NCBI GenBank assembly: GCA_023412475.1
Contig: JAEYNR010000040.1
Span: 1-52,177 of the forward strand
From: Fibrobacterota bacterium
GTDB taxonomy: Bacteria; Fibrobacterota; Chitinivibrionia; Chitinivibrionales; Chitinispirillaceae
Direction of reading: 5' to 3'
Length of the DNA: 52,177 nt
Part shown: positions 17,165 through 26,360 of the stretch, piece by piece
Position numbering within the stretch: position 1 is the stretch's first letter
Layout: each line of letters opens with the position of its first letter
Translations under genes and position numbers: made by a program
Notes under the pieces: generated by a model
What the model was told of the DNA's origin: nothing
Seen by the model: only the letters and a program-made list of their open reading frames with translations
Databases searched by the model: none

Positions 17165-17664
17165 CCTATATCTCCCGATAAACCAACATCTGAAAATTGT
17201 GATTCCCGGCAAATATCCATAAATCTGATAATGTCATCATAAATCACATCTGCCTCTATCACCAGAACAACACTTTTTTGAGACGGGTATTCAAATTTAA
17301 TGGCCTTGAGTAATGTTCGTAGATGTTCAAACTGATACTGGTTCTGGGCCTTTGGAATCATATCCAGTTTCTTTGTAGTCCCAACTACCCGAAACCCCTC
17401 TGTAGTAATTACTATCGAAACATCCAGCTCTTTTGTCTGAGGTATTTCATCTGATGAGGTATTTGAAGGTGGAAGGGAAAAATCTACTACTGCCAGATGA
17501 GTGAATACTGCCATGGAAACCATAAAAGGAATTAAAACCATGAAAAGATTCATCACCGGAGTTACATCAAGATCAATCGGCTCGATTTCTTTACTTATGA
17601 GTTTTTTAGCCCGTTTTGTGGCTGGAAATGCTCCTTTTAATTCTTTCTGTTCTTTCTCTTGCAT
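17161..17664 (-). CDS. ExbD/TolR-family protein 1 (AglR-like)
   Basis: The 167-residue protein has a Lys-rich cytosolic tail, a TM helix (about 34-56: VTPVMNLFMVLIPFMVSMAV) and a periplasmic domain ending in VVLVIEADVIYDDIIRFMD, typical of ExbD/TolR. At the place of the conserved TM Asp it has Asn39; Asp31 and Asp33 lie just outside the helix. The periplasmic part also has the ExbD-like strand DVSIVITTEGFRVVG. It starts 14 bases after the ExbB stop and ends in ATGA with STAS. It would be one half of a motor stator pair, the other half (ExbD 2) keeping the acidic residue. Confidence 0.88.
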   Translation of the reverse strand: MQEKEQKELKGAFPATKRAKKLISKEIEPIDLDVTPVMNLFMVLIPFMVSMAVFTHLAVVDFSLPPSNTSSDEIPQTKELDVSIVITTEGFRVVGTTKKLDMIPKAQNQYQFEHLRTLLKAIKFEYPSQKSVVLVIEADVIYDDIIRFMDICRESQFSDVGLSGDIG

Positions 17665-17678
17665 AGTGACATCTCTCT

Positions 17679-18311
17679 TTATACCCTTCTTTGGGCGAAC
17701 AGAAAGTTTAGTAACCTTACCGAGCTCTCATCAATCTCCTCGATAATCGTGTTGGCTTTTGCACCCAGAATCGAAAAAACAATCATGCTGGGAATTGCCA
17801 CCAATAACCCTAAAGCTGTGGTGTTCATGGCGATAGCTATTCCTCTGGCCAAAACCGAAGCTTTCTGCGAGGGGTCCGCTGCGGTGAGTGCTCCAAATGC
17901 ATCCTGAAGACCAAAGATTGTCCCCAACAGCCCAAGCAGTGTGGCAACATTGGCAAATAATGACAGGTAATGAGTCCGTCGCTGAATTCTGGGAAGTTCT
18001 CTTAATGCAACTTCATCAATAGCATTCTGAATCTCCTGGTCAGGCTCCTGCTGCTGGTAATGCCAGAGAGCGGATTCCAGAATTACAGATAAAGGACTTT
18101 TGGTTCTGGTGCAGATCTGACGCGCCTTCTCAACATCACCATTACGAACATGACGAGTGATCTGAGTTAACAGTGCCTTAGCATTGATTCTGCAATGTAC
18201 ATAGTAATAAAAAAGCCTCTCTATCGATACCGCAAAGGCAAAAACAGAAACCACTACCAGAGGGTACATCCATACTCCCCCCTCCTGAAAGAAACGGCTT
18301 ATTTGTTCCAT
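17679..18311 (-). CDS. MotA/TolQ/ExbB proton-channel protein (AglQ-like)
   Basis: The 210-residue protein has three TM helices (about 11-38, 118-143, 155-183) and a cytosolic loop after the first, the ExbB/TolQ layout. It shows the family signature LFANVATLLGLLGTIFGLQDAF and ARGIAIAMNTTALGLLVAIPSMI. Five copies would surround the two ExbD helices in the inner membrane and pass protons. The ribosome-binding site is AAGGGGG. A 174-base gap with a hairpin separates it from the small exported-protein gene, the widest gap in the whole run, so it may have its own promoter. Confidence 0.92.
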   Translation of the reverse strand: MEQISRFFQEGGVWMYPLVVVSVFAFAVSIERLFYYYVHCRINAKALLTQITRHVRNGDVEKARQICTRTKSPLSVILESALWHYQQQEPDQEIQNAIDEVALRELPRIQRRTHYLSLFANVATLLGLLGTIFGLQDAFGALTAADPSQKASVLARGIAIAMNTTALGLLVAIPSMIVFSILGAKANTIIEEIDESSVRLLNFLFAQRRV

Positions 18312-18393
18312 TTATACCCCCTTTTATCTTCAAAGCAGTATTTGCGGTATTTTTCTGCCTTGAATAAAAATTATCGTATTTTGTATACATAAA

Positions 18394-18427
18394 ACCACTT
18401 AATTTTAGCATTCTCCAGCTAAGTGGT
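18394..18427 (-). terminator. Hairpin between small exported-protein gene and exbB
   Basis: ACCACTTA (18394-18401) pairs perfectly with TAAGTGGT (18420-18427), with AGC/GCT inside. On the minus strand it is followed by TTTTATG. It may be a partial terminator or attenuator that sets the motor genes apart from the TPR genes upstream. Confidence 0.45.
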
Positions 18428-18485
18428 CAAGTTGTTAGAACTATTGTAATTATCAGAACGCCAATAAGATGCACCTGTTTAGAAA

Positions 18486-18785
18486 TCATTTGACCAGAGG
18501 CACAAATGGCAGCGGTTCCAAAAGATCCTGTTTAAAGGATCTCTCAAGAGTGATTTCCTGATAATGGATCCTTTCCTTGGGCAAAAAAATCATCACCTGA
18601 GGTTTCTCCACCTTCCCCTTTATCCTGGCACCAACGGTAAATGTGATTGTTCCGGGCTTCTCAATTCGATATCCCTGCATCGTTGAGTCCGGGTTTTCAT
18701 TATCTGTAGTATCTTTATACTCCTGCTCAGCCCACATAGAAAATGGCAATGATAAGAGCAATAATAGCAGCATCAATTTTTTCAT
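18486..18785 (-). CDS. Small exported protein of unknown function
   Basis: The 99-residue protein has a clear signal peptide (about 1-19, ending MWAEQ). The mature part is a compact beta-rich domain (GTITFTVGARIKGKVEKPQVMIFL) followed by a segment LERSFKQDLLEPLPFVPLVK. I do not recognise a family. It overlaps the large TPR lipoprotein gene by four bases (ATGA), so it is likely made with it and may be its periplasmic partner. Confidence 0.75.
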   Translation of the reverse strand: MKKLMLLLLLLSLPFSMWAEQEYKDTTDNENPDSTMQGYRIEKPGTITFTVGARIKGKVEKPQVMIFLPKERIHYQEITLERSFKQDLLEPLPFVPLVK

Positions 18786-21712
18786 CTCTGCACTCCAGCA
18801 CTGTCCATACTGAAGTTTTTCAGATATGGAAATTTGTGAACGCCAATTATCCCTGATTCAAAAGTCCTGTTTTTTTCTTCATCAGGCGGCCTGGGAACCA
18901 TCAACTTTCTTTTCTCCCAAATATTCAATACCGGATATATTTTTATATCAGATAATTTTTTATTTACCTCTATAGCCAGCAGGTTTTCTCCGTTATTGAT
19001 TTTTTCTTTAATTTCCCATCTAATAATAGTTCCACTTTCCTCTGCTACTGTATCAGGTAATTTTTTATTTCCATTAAAAAAAACTGCCACACTACTCCCT
19101 TTTGCATCTATGAATAATTCGGTACTGCATGGAGATTGAGTTTTGAATTTTCTTCTGAAATAGACTTTTTTCATATCATTTGCCAAATTGCAAGAAAGTC
19201 CTATTTTCGACTCAACTATTCCTTCGATGGAGGTGTCTATTTCTGTTGTCAGGACTGGTTTTTTCCAGCCGGAATCATTTACACTCAGTTCAGTCCAATT
19301 CTGCACAGAATCAATTGAACAGGTCCATAATGAATCAGCAGATATTTTTTTTCTGACATTCTGAATATCTTCTACTCCATATTCTTCAGGTGAAATCTGA
19401 TACAATCTCATATATGCATGGGTGACATATTGACCGTAAGCATATTTACTATTGGAATAATCCATAAGGGTTTTATATAAATCTATGGCCTGAGAGCGAA
19501 ACTTCTTCTCAATCTCCAGAAATCTCGCCTTGAATTCAGATCTTTCTTCTTCGTTAATTTGCTGCGGTATTGGAGGGCTTGATTCCAAGCTCGTTGCCAG
19601 CAAATCATAACACCATCCTTTATTGAACAGTAATCTGGCAATATGTACCTGTGCATCCTTGACACTCTGGTCCACGATTTTGTATGCTTCTGCGATTTTT
19701 AAAGTCTTAAGATAATGGGTAAGAGCCTGGTCTTCATAAGACTCTATCTGGGTAAGCAGTTTTGTCTTATAGACAAAACGCTCATAATCGCTGAAATTCT
19801 TCGGAATTGGAGCTTCACGTGCTATGGTCACTAATTTGTCATAAGTCTGTCCTACTAGAAGAGATTGTTCGGTAATGCTGGAAGCCGCCTTATTGTAGAA
19901 TTCATTGGTTTCCTGATATGCTGATCCCAGTTCCAGGCATTTTAAATAAAGGTCAATTGCTTTTTCCTGAAATGGAGCAACTTTCTGAAGTGTCTGCAAG
20001 GTTATGGCAATCGATGAGAACCCTTCGGGGTTTATTGCCGTAGAATTGGTTGCAATTTTTACCAGAGCCAGATAATTATCACCTGCAAGATATGGCAGAA
20101 GTGTGAGTTTCTGTCTGGATTGAGTGATATATTTATCCTCAATCTCCTCCTTTATGCCCAACTTAACATTTAATTCATGATAGTAAAGAGCATTTTCCAC
20201 AAAATACTTTTCCACCGCCCTGGCAATTCCCAGCTCCAGTGACATCCTCTCATCCAAAGATTTAAATGATGCGCGCTGTTGCTGAAAAATGCCGATTCCG
20301 AAGTCTTCATATATCTGTCCGATCTGAAATACTGATCTGGTTGTCCACTCTGAGATACTGAATTTAATTACTTTGCTATACGATTCAATTGCCTTATCCA
20401 GAAGACTGGATTTCTGGTCCAGTTGTTTTCTATAGGTACTGCGCTGGCTTGATAAACGTATTCTGGACATCTGTTCATGATAAATTTCTCCTATGGTATA
20501 GATTGCCTTTGCAGCATAGTAAGCATTCACATGGCTTGGTTCTTTCATTCTTACAAATGTCATTGCAGCCCTCTCAAGCTGTTTTATTGCCTCTTCCTCC
20601 CGGCTTTGCATATACAAAGCAATACCACCCATGCATAATGCCTGAATAATTCTGTCCTGATCTGAACCGAATTTGCTTGCAAAAATCTGATTAACCCTGG
20701 TTACACTCTGCCAGTCTTTAATTTTTCCATATATTTCACCTGCCTTAAAAAGCACATCCGGCGCATCCGGTGATTGAGGATACACCACAGAAAGTTTTTC
20801 AAAAGTAGCAGCAGCTTCTTTTAATTTCCCTGCATTTTCCAAACAGAATCCTGCATTGTATAAAGCCAGAGGGCCTAGTTCCGATTCGGTATACTCCAGA
20901 GCAACTTTGATATAAGCATCTGCAGCATAATCCCATTGGAACATTTTTTCGTGGTTCTTTGCAATTCTGAACTGTGCTTTAGGCAGAAGCTGCGATTTGC
21001 TATACTTATTAATTAAGCGTTGAAAGACAAGTATCGCATGCGTCCAATTGGTCAACTTCTCATACGCTATTCCTGAGTTAAAGAGAGCGACATCTGCAAT
21101 CTTTGATTCTGGAAATTCAAGGGAGATTCTTTCATACTCAACCGCTGCATCCTTAAACTTTTTCTGGTCCTCATATTCTTCAGCCATCCTAAAAATCGAT
21201 TCTGCTATCCGTTGTACAGCATCCTGCCGGTCCGGGACACTCTGGGCAGCATAACTTAGTTTACGATACCACTCCTGTGCTTCGTTAAATCTTTTTTCTT
21301 CATAATATGACTGTGCTATCATCCGCATTGCATCATAATAAAAATTAGTATTTTCGTACCTTTCCAGTATCTGATCATAAACAGTTCTGCTCCAGTCAAA
21401 AAGCCGGTTGTTATATAACAGATTCGCTTTAATGCTTAATACCTCTGCAGCTTTCTGGCCGCTGTCATTTAAGGTCAAATAGTTATCGCAAGCCCGAATC
21501 ATCAGTTGTGCAGCAGCAGTCAATCCAGTATCCTTTTTTACAAGAGTATCTGTTTTCTCTCTCTTTTCCTTAACCTTTACTTTTATTGTATCGGGGACAA
21601 CAGGTTTAATTAGTTCCTGTTTTTTAATTTCCATCCTTGCTGTACACCCTGCAAATATAATCAGCACTATTATTTCCATGATTATCGAAAAATGTGTTTT
21701 TTTCCTTTTCAT
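18782..21712 (-). CDS. Large TPR lipoprotein with carbohydrate-binding-like C-terminus
   Basis: The 976-residue protein has a lipoprotein signal with lipobox FAGC (Cys23). A charged linker is followed by many TPR-like helical pairs (about 70-430 and 600-780; for example WYRKLSYAAQSVPDRQDAVQ, ALYNAGFCLENAGKLKEAAA). The last region (about 790-925) has the WTELSVNDSGWKKP, VYFRRKF, LFIDAKGSSVAVFFNGN and ENLLAIEVNK elements of a glycoside-hydrolase-2/galactose-binding-like beta-sandwich. It would be anchored in the outer membrane and face the periplasm or surface. In Myxococcus, GltE and AglT are smaller TPR lipoproteins of the gliding machine, so this is a likely functional relative. It lies six bases after TPR protein 1. 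Confidence 0.85.
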   Translation of the reverse strand: MKRKKTHFSIIMEIIVLIIFAGCTARMEIKKQELIKPVVPDTIKVKVKEKREKTDTLVKKDTGLTAAAQLMIRACDNYLTLNDSGQKAAEVLSIKANLLYNNRLFDWSRTVYDQILERYENTNFYYDAMRMIAQSYYEEKRFNEAQEWYRKLSYAAQSVPDRQDAVQRIAESIFRMAEEYEDQKKFKDAAVEYERISLEFPESKIADVALFNSGIAYEKLTNWTHAILVFQRLINKYSKSQLLPKAQFRIAKNHEKMFQWDYAADAYIKVALEYTESELGPLALYNAGFCLENAGKLKEAAATFEKLSVVYPQSPDAPDVLFKAGEIYGKIKDWQSVTRVNQIFASKFGSDQDRIIQALCMGGIALYMQSREEEAIKQLERAAMTFVRMKEPSHVNAYYAAKAIYTIGEIYHEQMSRIRLSSQRSTYRKQLDQKSSLLDKAIESYSKVIKFSISEWTTRSVFQIGQIYEDFGIGIFQQQRASFKSLDERMSLELGIARAVEKYFVENALYYHELNVKLGIKEEIEDKYITQSRQKLTLLPYLAGDNYLALVKIATNSTAINPEGFSSIAITLQTLQKVAPFQEKAIDLYLKCLELGSAYQETNEFYNKAASSITEQSLLVGQTYDKLVTIAREAPIPKNFSDYERFVYKTKLLTQIESYEDQALTHYLKTLKIAEAYKIVDQSVKDAQVHIARLLFNKGWCYDLLATSLESSPPIPQQINEEERSEFKARFLEIEKKFRSQAIDLYKTLMDYSNSKYAYGQYVTHAYMRLYQISPEEYGVEDIQNVRKKISADSLWTCSIDSVQNWTELSVNDSGWKKPVLTTEIDTSIEGIVESKIGLSCNLANDMKKVYFRRKFKTQSPCSTELFIDAKGSSVAVFFNGNKKLPDTVAEESGTIIRWEIKEKINNGENLLAIEVNKKLSDIKIYPVLNIWEKRKLMVPRPPDEEKNRTFESGIIGVHKFPYLKNFSMDSAGVQR

Positions 21713-21718
21713 GACTGA

Positions 21719-24700
21719 TTACCTGTTTTCTATGCTGGTTTCCATTCTCAACAAATTCTGAGAAGCTACAATGGCATTCCATGCGGCTGTTTCCATGTAT
21801 TTGCTATCAGGATACCGTCTGGTTACAGCCATATACTCCTCAGCCGCCTCATAATAATTGCCAATTGCAAATTGTATTTCTGCGAGATTGTAATGACATT
21901 CATTTGCCACCGTTGACTCAGGATATACTGTAATAATTTCTCGATAGGCACTCATGGCATTCTGATAGGCCAAAGAATCATTTTTTTGCAAGGCTGTCTG
22001 ATGATACCCTATTGCCGATTCATATAGTTGCTTATGTGCAATACTGTCAGCCACCATCTTTACTTCTTCACCATGACCCTTAGCCCATTCACCATTTTGA
22101 TTATATTTTTCATAGATCTTTTTTTTCATTCCGTTTATATCATTTAATGCCGGCTCTCGTTCAAGCAATTTTACCAGCTCAGATTCTACAATCGGACTCT
22201 TTGGATATCCGGGATACAACCTCAGCATATTTTCAAAGGTTTTTTTTGCCGTTTCATATCTCCCCTGCTCTCTGAAAACACTGGCCAGACGCAGCAAAAT
22301 CCGACACGCCTTTTCATCATCGTTTAATTTTTCTGCAAAAAGCATTGCTCTTTGCAATCCTTTTTCACCAGTAATATCTGCTTCACTGAAACTGATGGCT
22401 ATATAGTCCATTGATTCCTTCTCTAGTAAAGAAGCTCCAGACAGTGTTGCATCTCCCAGATCTACCAGAGCAAGAAATGAGCTGATGGCTTTTTCTGGAT
22501 TAGAAAGCCTGTATTGACTCCAGGCCAGTTTATATAGAGCTTTCTCAAACCACTCACTTTCCGGATACATGAGTACAGACTGATAACAGATAATTGCACT
22601 GTCCAGATCACCCTTATCAAAGTAATATTCCCCACTGTACATCCATGCCTGGGGAGCATAAGAGCTTCTCAGATAATTTCGGACTATCTCTCCCATGAAA
22701 CACATTGCACTGTCATTTTTAGAGATGTCATTGTAACACCAGGCAAGACTGTAATACGCAGAGGCGCAGTATTCAGAATAAGGATAATCACTGATTACTT
22801 TTTTAAACTTTTCAATACTATTACTATGGTCAAGCACTAACATTTGCGGCTTTACCGGATGATTTAATTGCTCCCCATTTCTGAAGCCATCCAACTGTTT
22901 TAAATACTCATTCATTTCTATTTCATAACGTTCGTACTGCAAAGAGAATTTCATGTTTTCTTCAATATAAGCCAACTCTCCGTATTGATAATTCAGATAA
23001 GCAGCATCAGCATCATCTATTTCAATCTTTAATAGCGTATCAATCTTTGATTTTAATGAAGTTATACTGCTACTTATCAGCCGGTCTTCAGAACCAATCA
23101 GTGAATCAATCGTGCTAGCAATAACATTTTTCTTTTTTCTCAATTGTTTTACCAGTGCAGTGTCCTGTGTCAAAGCTATGCTTGAATCAATTGCTATTTC
23201 CTCTTTTCTGTGTTGGGCTTTTTTCCACTCAAGAAATTCCCGTTCCCATCTGAAACGGTCAATCTCAGCAGTAACAGCGAAAATCCGGGTCTTTTTTACA
23301 ATTTCTTTGATCTTAATTCGGTTCTGAATAGCATTTGAAAAAAGTTTGATTTTCTTTTCTTCTGAACCACTCCCTATTTTATTAAGTATTGAATCCAACA
23401 GGAAAAGCGACATTTCCCTTTTTGCATTGAATATTGATTCCTGAAATGTACCCGAATGATAATGAGTGCTTATCATATTGCAGATCCTCTCAATTCTCTC
23501 ATACGCACTTTTCAGAGAATCATAATTCATCCGGCTTTCATTTTTCAGCCTCCCAAGCAATGACCTTAACTCATTATATGCATATTCATATTTATGGGAA
23601 TCTTCTTTTTTGATATTTTTCTTCCTTTTCTCGACAATATAATTAAGCTTATCCTCAAGCCTCTTTTCCTCTTTGTCCAGATATACCATTTTTTTCCATT
23701 CATCATTTGCTTTAGAAAGATTCTTTCGAGCAAGTACATATATGGCTTCAGCCGCATAAGGTGACTCCGGTTTGAGATTGATAAGCTTTCTTAATGCAAT
23801 ATCGGTTTTTTTATCGTTATTAAGTTTTATATAGCACCATATTATTCCAAAAAGTGCCTTTTCAAAATCTTCGTGATTATTCAGGATATCATAGAAAAGA
23901 GTCAGAGATTTTTCATATTCATTCATTTCATAATAAACCTGAGCCAGAGCCAGCCTGATTTCCCTGACTGCGATACGGTCATTTTCACTAACGGCTTTGT
24001 GCTTCAATGCGGTTTCCATTATGGATAAAGCGGTTTGCTTATCTCCCGACAAAAGATATGTGCGGGAGAATGCATGCAGCACATGATGCTTATATGAGCC
24101 CTTACTATCCATCAAAGATGCAAGCTGAGAATAATCACTTTCTATTCTTAATGCGAATCCGCTCTCTATAAGAATCCAGATTACAAGATTTCGCACACTG
24201 CTGTCCAGTCCGGTCAAATCATAATTTCTATAACCCTGCCATATAGCCTCATATTCCTTAAGAGAGTATAGGCTCTGGATCTTCATCAGCAATAACTGGT
24301 CACGGTTCGGGCTTACTTCAGTAATAATTGAAATTGTGGATAACACATCTCTCAAGTTTCCCGAAGAAAACTCAACCTTTGCCAACAGCAGATTCAATTC
24401 TTCCTTTTTATCTACGTAACGATTTTTCAGACTGAAGATTTTATTACGTGCAAGATCATTTTTCTCTGCTTCCAGCAATTTACCAAGATGATGTTTTTCT
24501 ATCTTAAAAAGTTCCTCTAGCTGCGATGAGGATGCTTTTTTCCTGACCGCATCTTTTATTATGTCAATTTTTTGGTAGTATTCTTCATAACAGATATCCC
24601 TCTCACGGGTTTGCTTCACTTTGATTTCTCTCTGTTGAGCATCTACGGCCTGGTTCATTATAAAGTCAATCAGAGAATCAGCTGACCTCCACAACCTGGC

Positions 24701-25177
24701 GACTCGTTGATTTATTTTACTCAGCTCATTTATCCTTTTTGTATTCCCCTTTTGCAGAACCGTAAACATACTTAGAACCGGTTCTGATTTTACCATTTCT
24801 CTGAGTATTTCCATTGCATCTATAAGTGATGATTTATGCAGAGTAATTTTTCCATTGACAGCTTTGCACTCCTGCTCAAGAGACTCTATGCCTTTGTCAT
24901 ATTTAACCAGAATACTACCCGCCATATTAATCAGCTCAGAGGGATACAGCTCCAGATTGCGCAATTCAGAGATAATATCCTGAAAACAGGTCATTTTTTT
25001 CATTACACTGTCGATCTCTTGTGTTTCAGCGATAAAACTATTTACCAGATTCATCTTTGTAAATTCTACCGACTCAGTTTTAGGCTTGGCAAAAGTACAA
25101 TTCATTCTCATCATCGGTGGCGCTCCGATTGTTAGAATAAAAACCATAACAAGGGAATGAATTGTGAGTTTTTTCAT
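21719..25177 (-). CDS. Very large exported TPR/coiled-coil protein
   Basis: The 1152-residue protein has a signal peptide (about 1-30). It is built of long helical and coiled-coil stretches (about 60-260 and 500-750) between TPR arrays (about 260-480 and 800-1140; FYDILNNHEDFEKALFGIIW, AYYSLAWCYNDISKNDSAMC, HYNLAEIQFAIGNYYEAAEE). No enzyme motif is present. It is probably a periplasmic scaffold. Its place between two barrel genes and the TPR lipoprotein matches the Myxococcus Glt layout (compare GltD/AgnA), though direct orthology is not shown. Confidence 0.85.
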   Translation of the reverse strand: MKKLTIHSLVMVFILTIGAPPMMRMNCTFAKPKTESVEFTKMNLVNSFIAETQEIDSVMKKMTCFQDIISELRNLELYPSELINMAGSILVKYDKGIESLEQECKAVNGKITLHKSSLIDAMEILREMVKSEPVLSMFTVLQKGNTKRINELSKINQRVARLWRSADSLIDFIMNQAVDAQQREIKVKQTRERDICYEEYYQKIDIIKDAVRKKASSSQLEELFKIEKHHLGKLLEAEKNDLARNKIFSLKNRYVDKKEELNLLLAKVEFSSGNLRDVLSTISIITEVSPNRDQLLLMKIQSLYSLKEYEAIWQGYRNYDLTGLDSSVRNLVIWILIESGFALRIESDYSQLASLMDSKGSYKHHVLHAFSRTYLLSGDKQTALSIMETALKHKAVSENDRIAVREIRLALAQVYYEMNEYEKSLTLFYDILNNHEDFEKALFGIIWCYIKLNNDKKTDIALRKLINLKPESPYAAEAIYVLARKNLSKANDEWKKMVYLDKEEKRLEDKLNYIVEKRKKNIKKEDSHKYEYAYNELRSLLGRLKNESRMNYDSLKSAYERIERICNMISTHYHSGTFQESIFNAKREMSLFLLDSILNKIGSGSEEKKIKLFSNAIQNRIKIKEIVKKTRIFAVTAEIDRFRWEREFLEWKKAQHRKEEIAIDSSIALTQDTALVKQLRKKKNVIASTIDSLIGSEDRLISSSITSLKSKIDTLLKIEIDDADAAYLNYQYGELAYIEENMKFSLQYERYEIEMNEYLKQLDGFRNGEQLNHPVKPQMLVLDHSNSIEKFKKVISDYPYSEYCASAYYSLAWCYNDISKNDSAMCFMGEIVRNYLRSSYAPQAWMYSGEYYFDKGDLDSAIICYQSVLMYPESEWFEKALYKLAWSQYRLSNPEKAISSFLALVDLGDATLSGASLLEKESMDYIAISFSEADITGEKGLQRAMLFAEKLNDDEKACRILLRLASVFREQGRYETAKKTFENMLRLYPGYPKSPIVESELVKLLEREPALNDINGMKKKIYEKYNQNGEWAKGHGEEVKMVADSIAHKQLYESAIGYHQTALQKNDSLAYQNAMSAYREIITVYPESTVANECHYNLAEIQFAIGNYYEAAEEYMAVTRRYPDSKYMETAAWNAIVASQNLLRMETSIENR

Positions 25178-25190
25178 GCTTGAATGACCA

Positions 25191-26360
25191 TTATTTCGAG
25201 TTCATTATCTCTTCTTTTCTCTTTTTTATCTTTTGGAGCTGTTTTTCTTCTTCAGCCCCGATTTTCTGATCAATATTTATTCTTCTCTGTTCCTTTCTGT
25301 TTTTTAATATCAGGTAATTCCTCATCAGTTCTGCACTTGTCATTTTGAACCTAAGTGGAAAAGTTACTGAACCGGCGATCTTCCATTTTACAAACCATGG
25401 ATCAAAGGGGTCCTTTATGCCTCTTCTTTTCTCATCTATAAAAATCTCAGGTCTATTGTTTCTATGCAGTTCCACTAAATCCTCAACTCTCATCCTGGAT
25501 TCGCGGTTTTTACTTACCAGCAAAGGTACAGAGACATTCAGTACACAACCATTTTCATAGCGGATATTTCCACCCAATGTTATGTACATAAGATTTTCAC
25601 TGAAATAAACAGCTATATTTTTGTTAAATGGTTCCTTTATTATCAGTGGACCAGACAGATTGTTGAATGCCTCAATTGAAAAGAGTGTATAAAAGTCAAA
25701 CCCATACCGGCTGTAAATTAATCCGGTATTGCCCAGTATCTGAAAGCAGTCCATCCGACTTTTTCGTAACGGGATTCTGCTGCCAAGATTCACCAGAAAT
25801 CTGATCGGGATTCTGCTGAATCTGGCCAGTAGATCGAGTTCATAAAGAAACTTCATCTCTATCGAATTTCCTTTGACAACGAATCCTTCTGGCATAAAAC
25901 CCTGATATCCTCCCAGAGACGGATTAGCTTCCATAAACTGACGCAAAAAGGTAAACTCCAGGGCAAAACCATTCAATCGAAGATCCAGATTATCCCGAGT
26001 TGTCACCTTTAGGCCGCAGGAGACATATCCGGGGTTAAATCTATAGGATAAAAGTCTTGATTCCGCAGAAACCGAAAGAAAATTGAGTAATCCGCCTTCA
26101 ATCCTTATTTCTGGAAAAGCCCTTACATTTGATACCCATTTCCGATTGGTTTTTGTGGTTGTGTCCAGGGTAACCGCGTCATCATCCCAGACATGACCCA
26201 CACCTCTCAACAATAACCAGATGTTTCCATATCCTACCGTATTAGAATTACGCAAATTTAAATACGATTCTCCCCTGTTACGTTTCTGGTTTCCCTGTGC
26301 ACCTGCTGTAAATATGACGGCAAACAGAAATGTTATAATAATGGATAACAGCCTTTTCAT
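25191..26360 (-). CDS. Outer-membrane barrel-like protein with coiled tail, copy 2
   Basis: The 389-residue protein has a signal peptide (about 1-22) and then many alternating beta strands with aromatic ends (about 30-330: NTVGYGNIWLLLRGVG, FLSVSAESRLLSYRF, MYITLGGNIRYENGC). A basic, glutamate-rich coiled tail of about 45 residues ends the protein. It shares the N-GNI-L start and coiled tail with the preceding gene, suggesting duplication. It is probably an outer-membrane part of the machine. Its start overlaps the other barrel by ATGA. Confidence 0.72.
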   Translation of the reverse strand: MKRLLSIIITFLFAVIFTAGAQGNQKRNRGESYLNLRNSNTVGYGNIWLLLRGVGHVWDDDAVTLDTTTKTNRKWVSNVRAFPEIRIEGGLLNFLSVSAESRLLSYRFNPGYVSCGLKVTTRDNLDLRLNGFALEFTFLRQFMEANPSLGGYQGFMPEGFVVKGNSIEMKFLYELDLLARFSRIPIRFLVNLGSRIPLRKSRMDCFQILGNTGLIYSRYGFDFYTLFSIEAFNNLSGPLIIKEPFNKNIAVYFSENLMYITLGGNIRYENGCVLNVSVPLLVSKNRESRMRVEDLVELHRNNRPEIFIDEKRRGIKDPFDPWFVKWKIAGSVTFPLRFKMTSAELMRNYLILKNRKEQRRINIDQKIGAEEEKQLQKIKKRKEEIMNSK

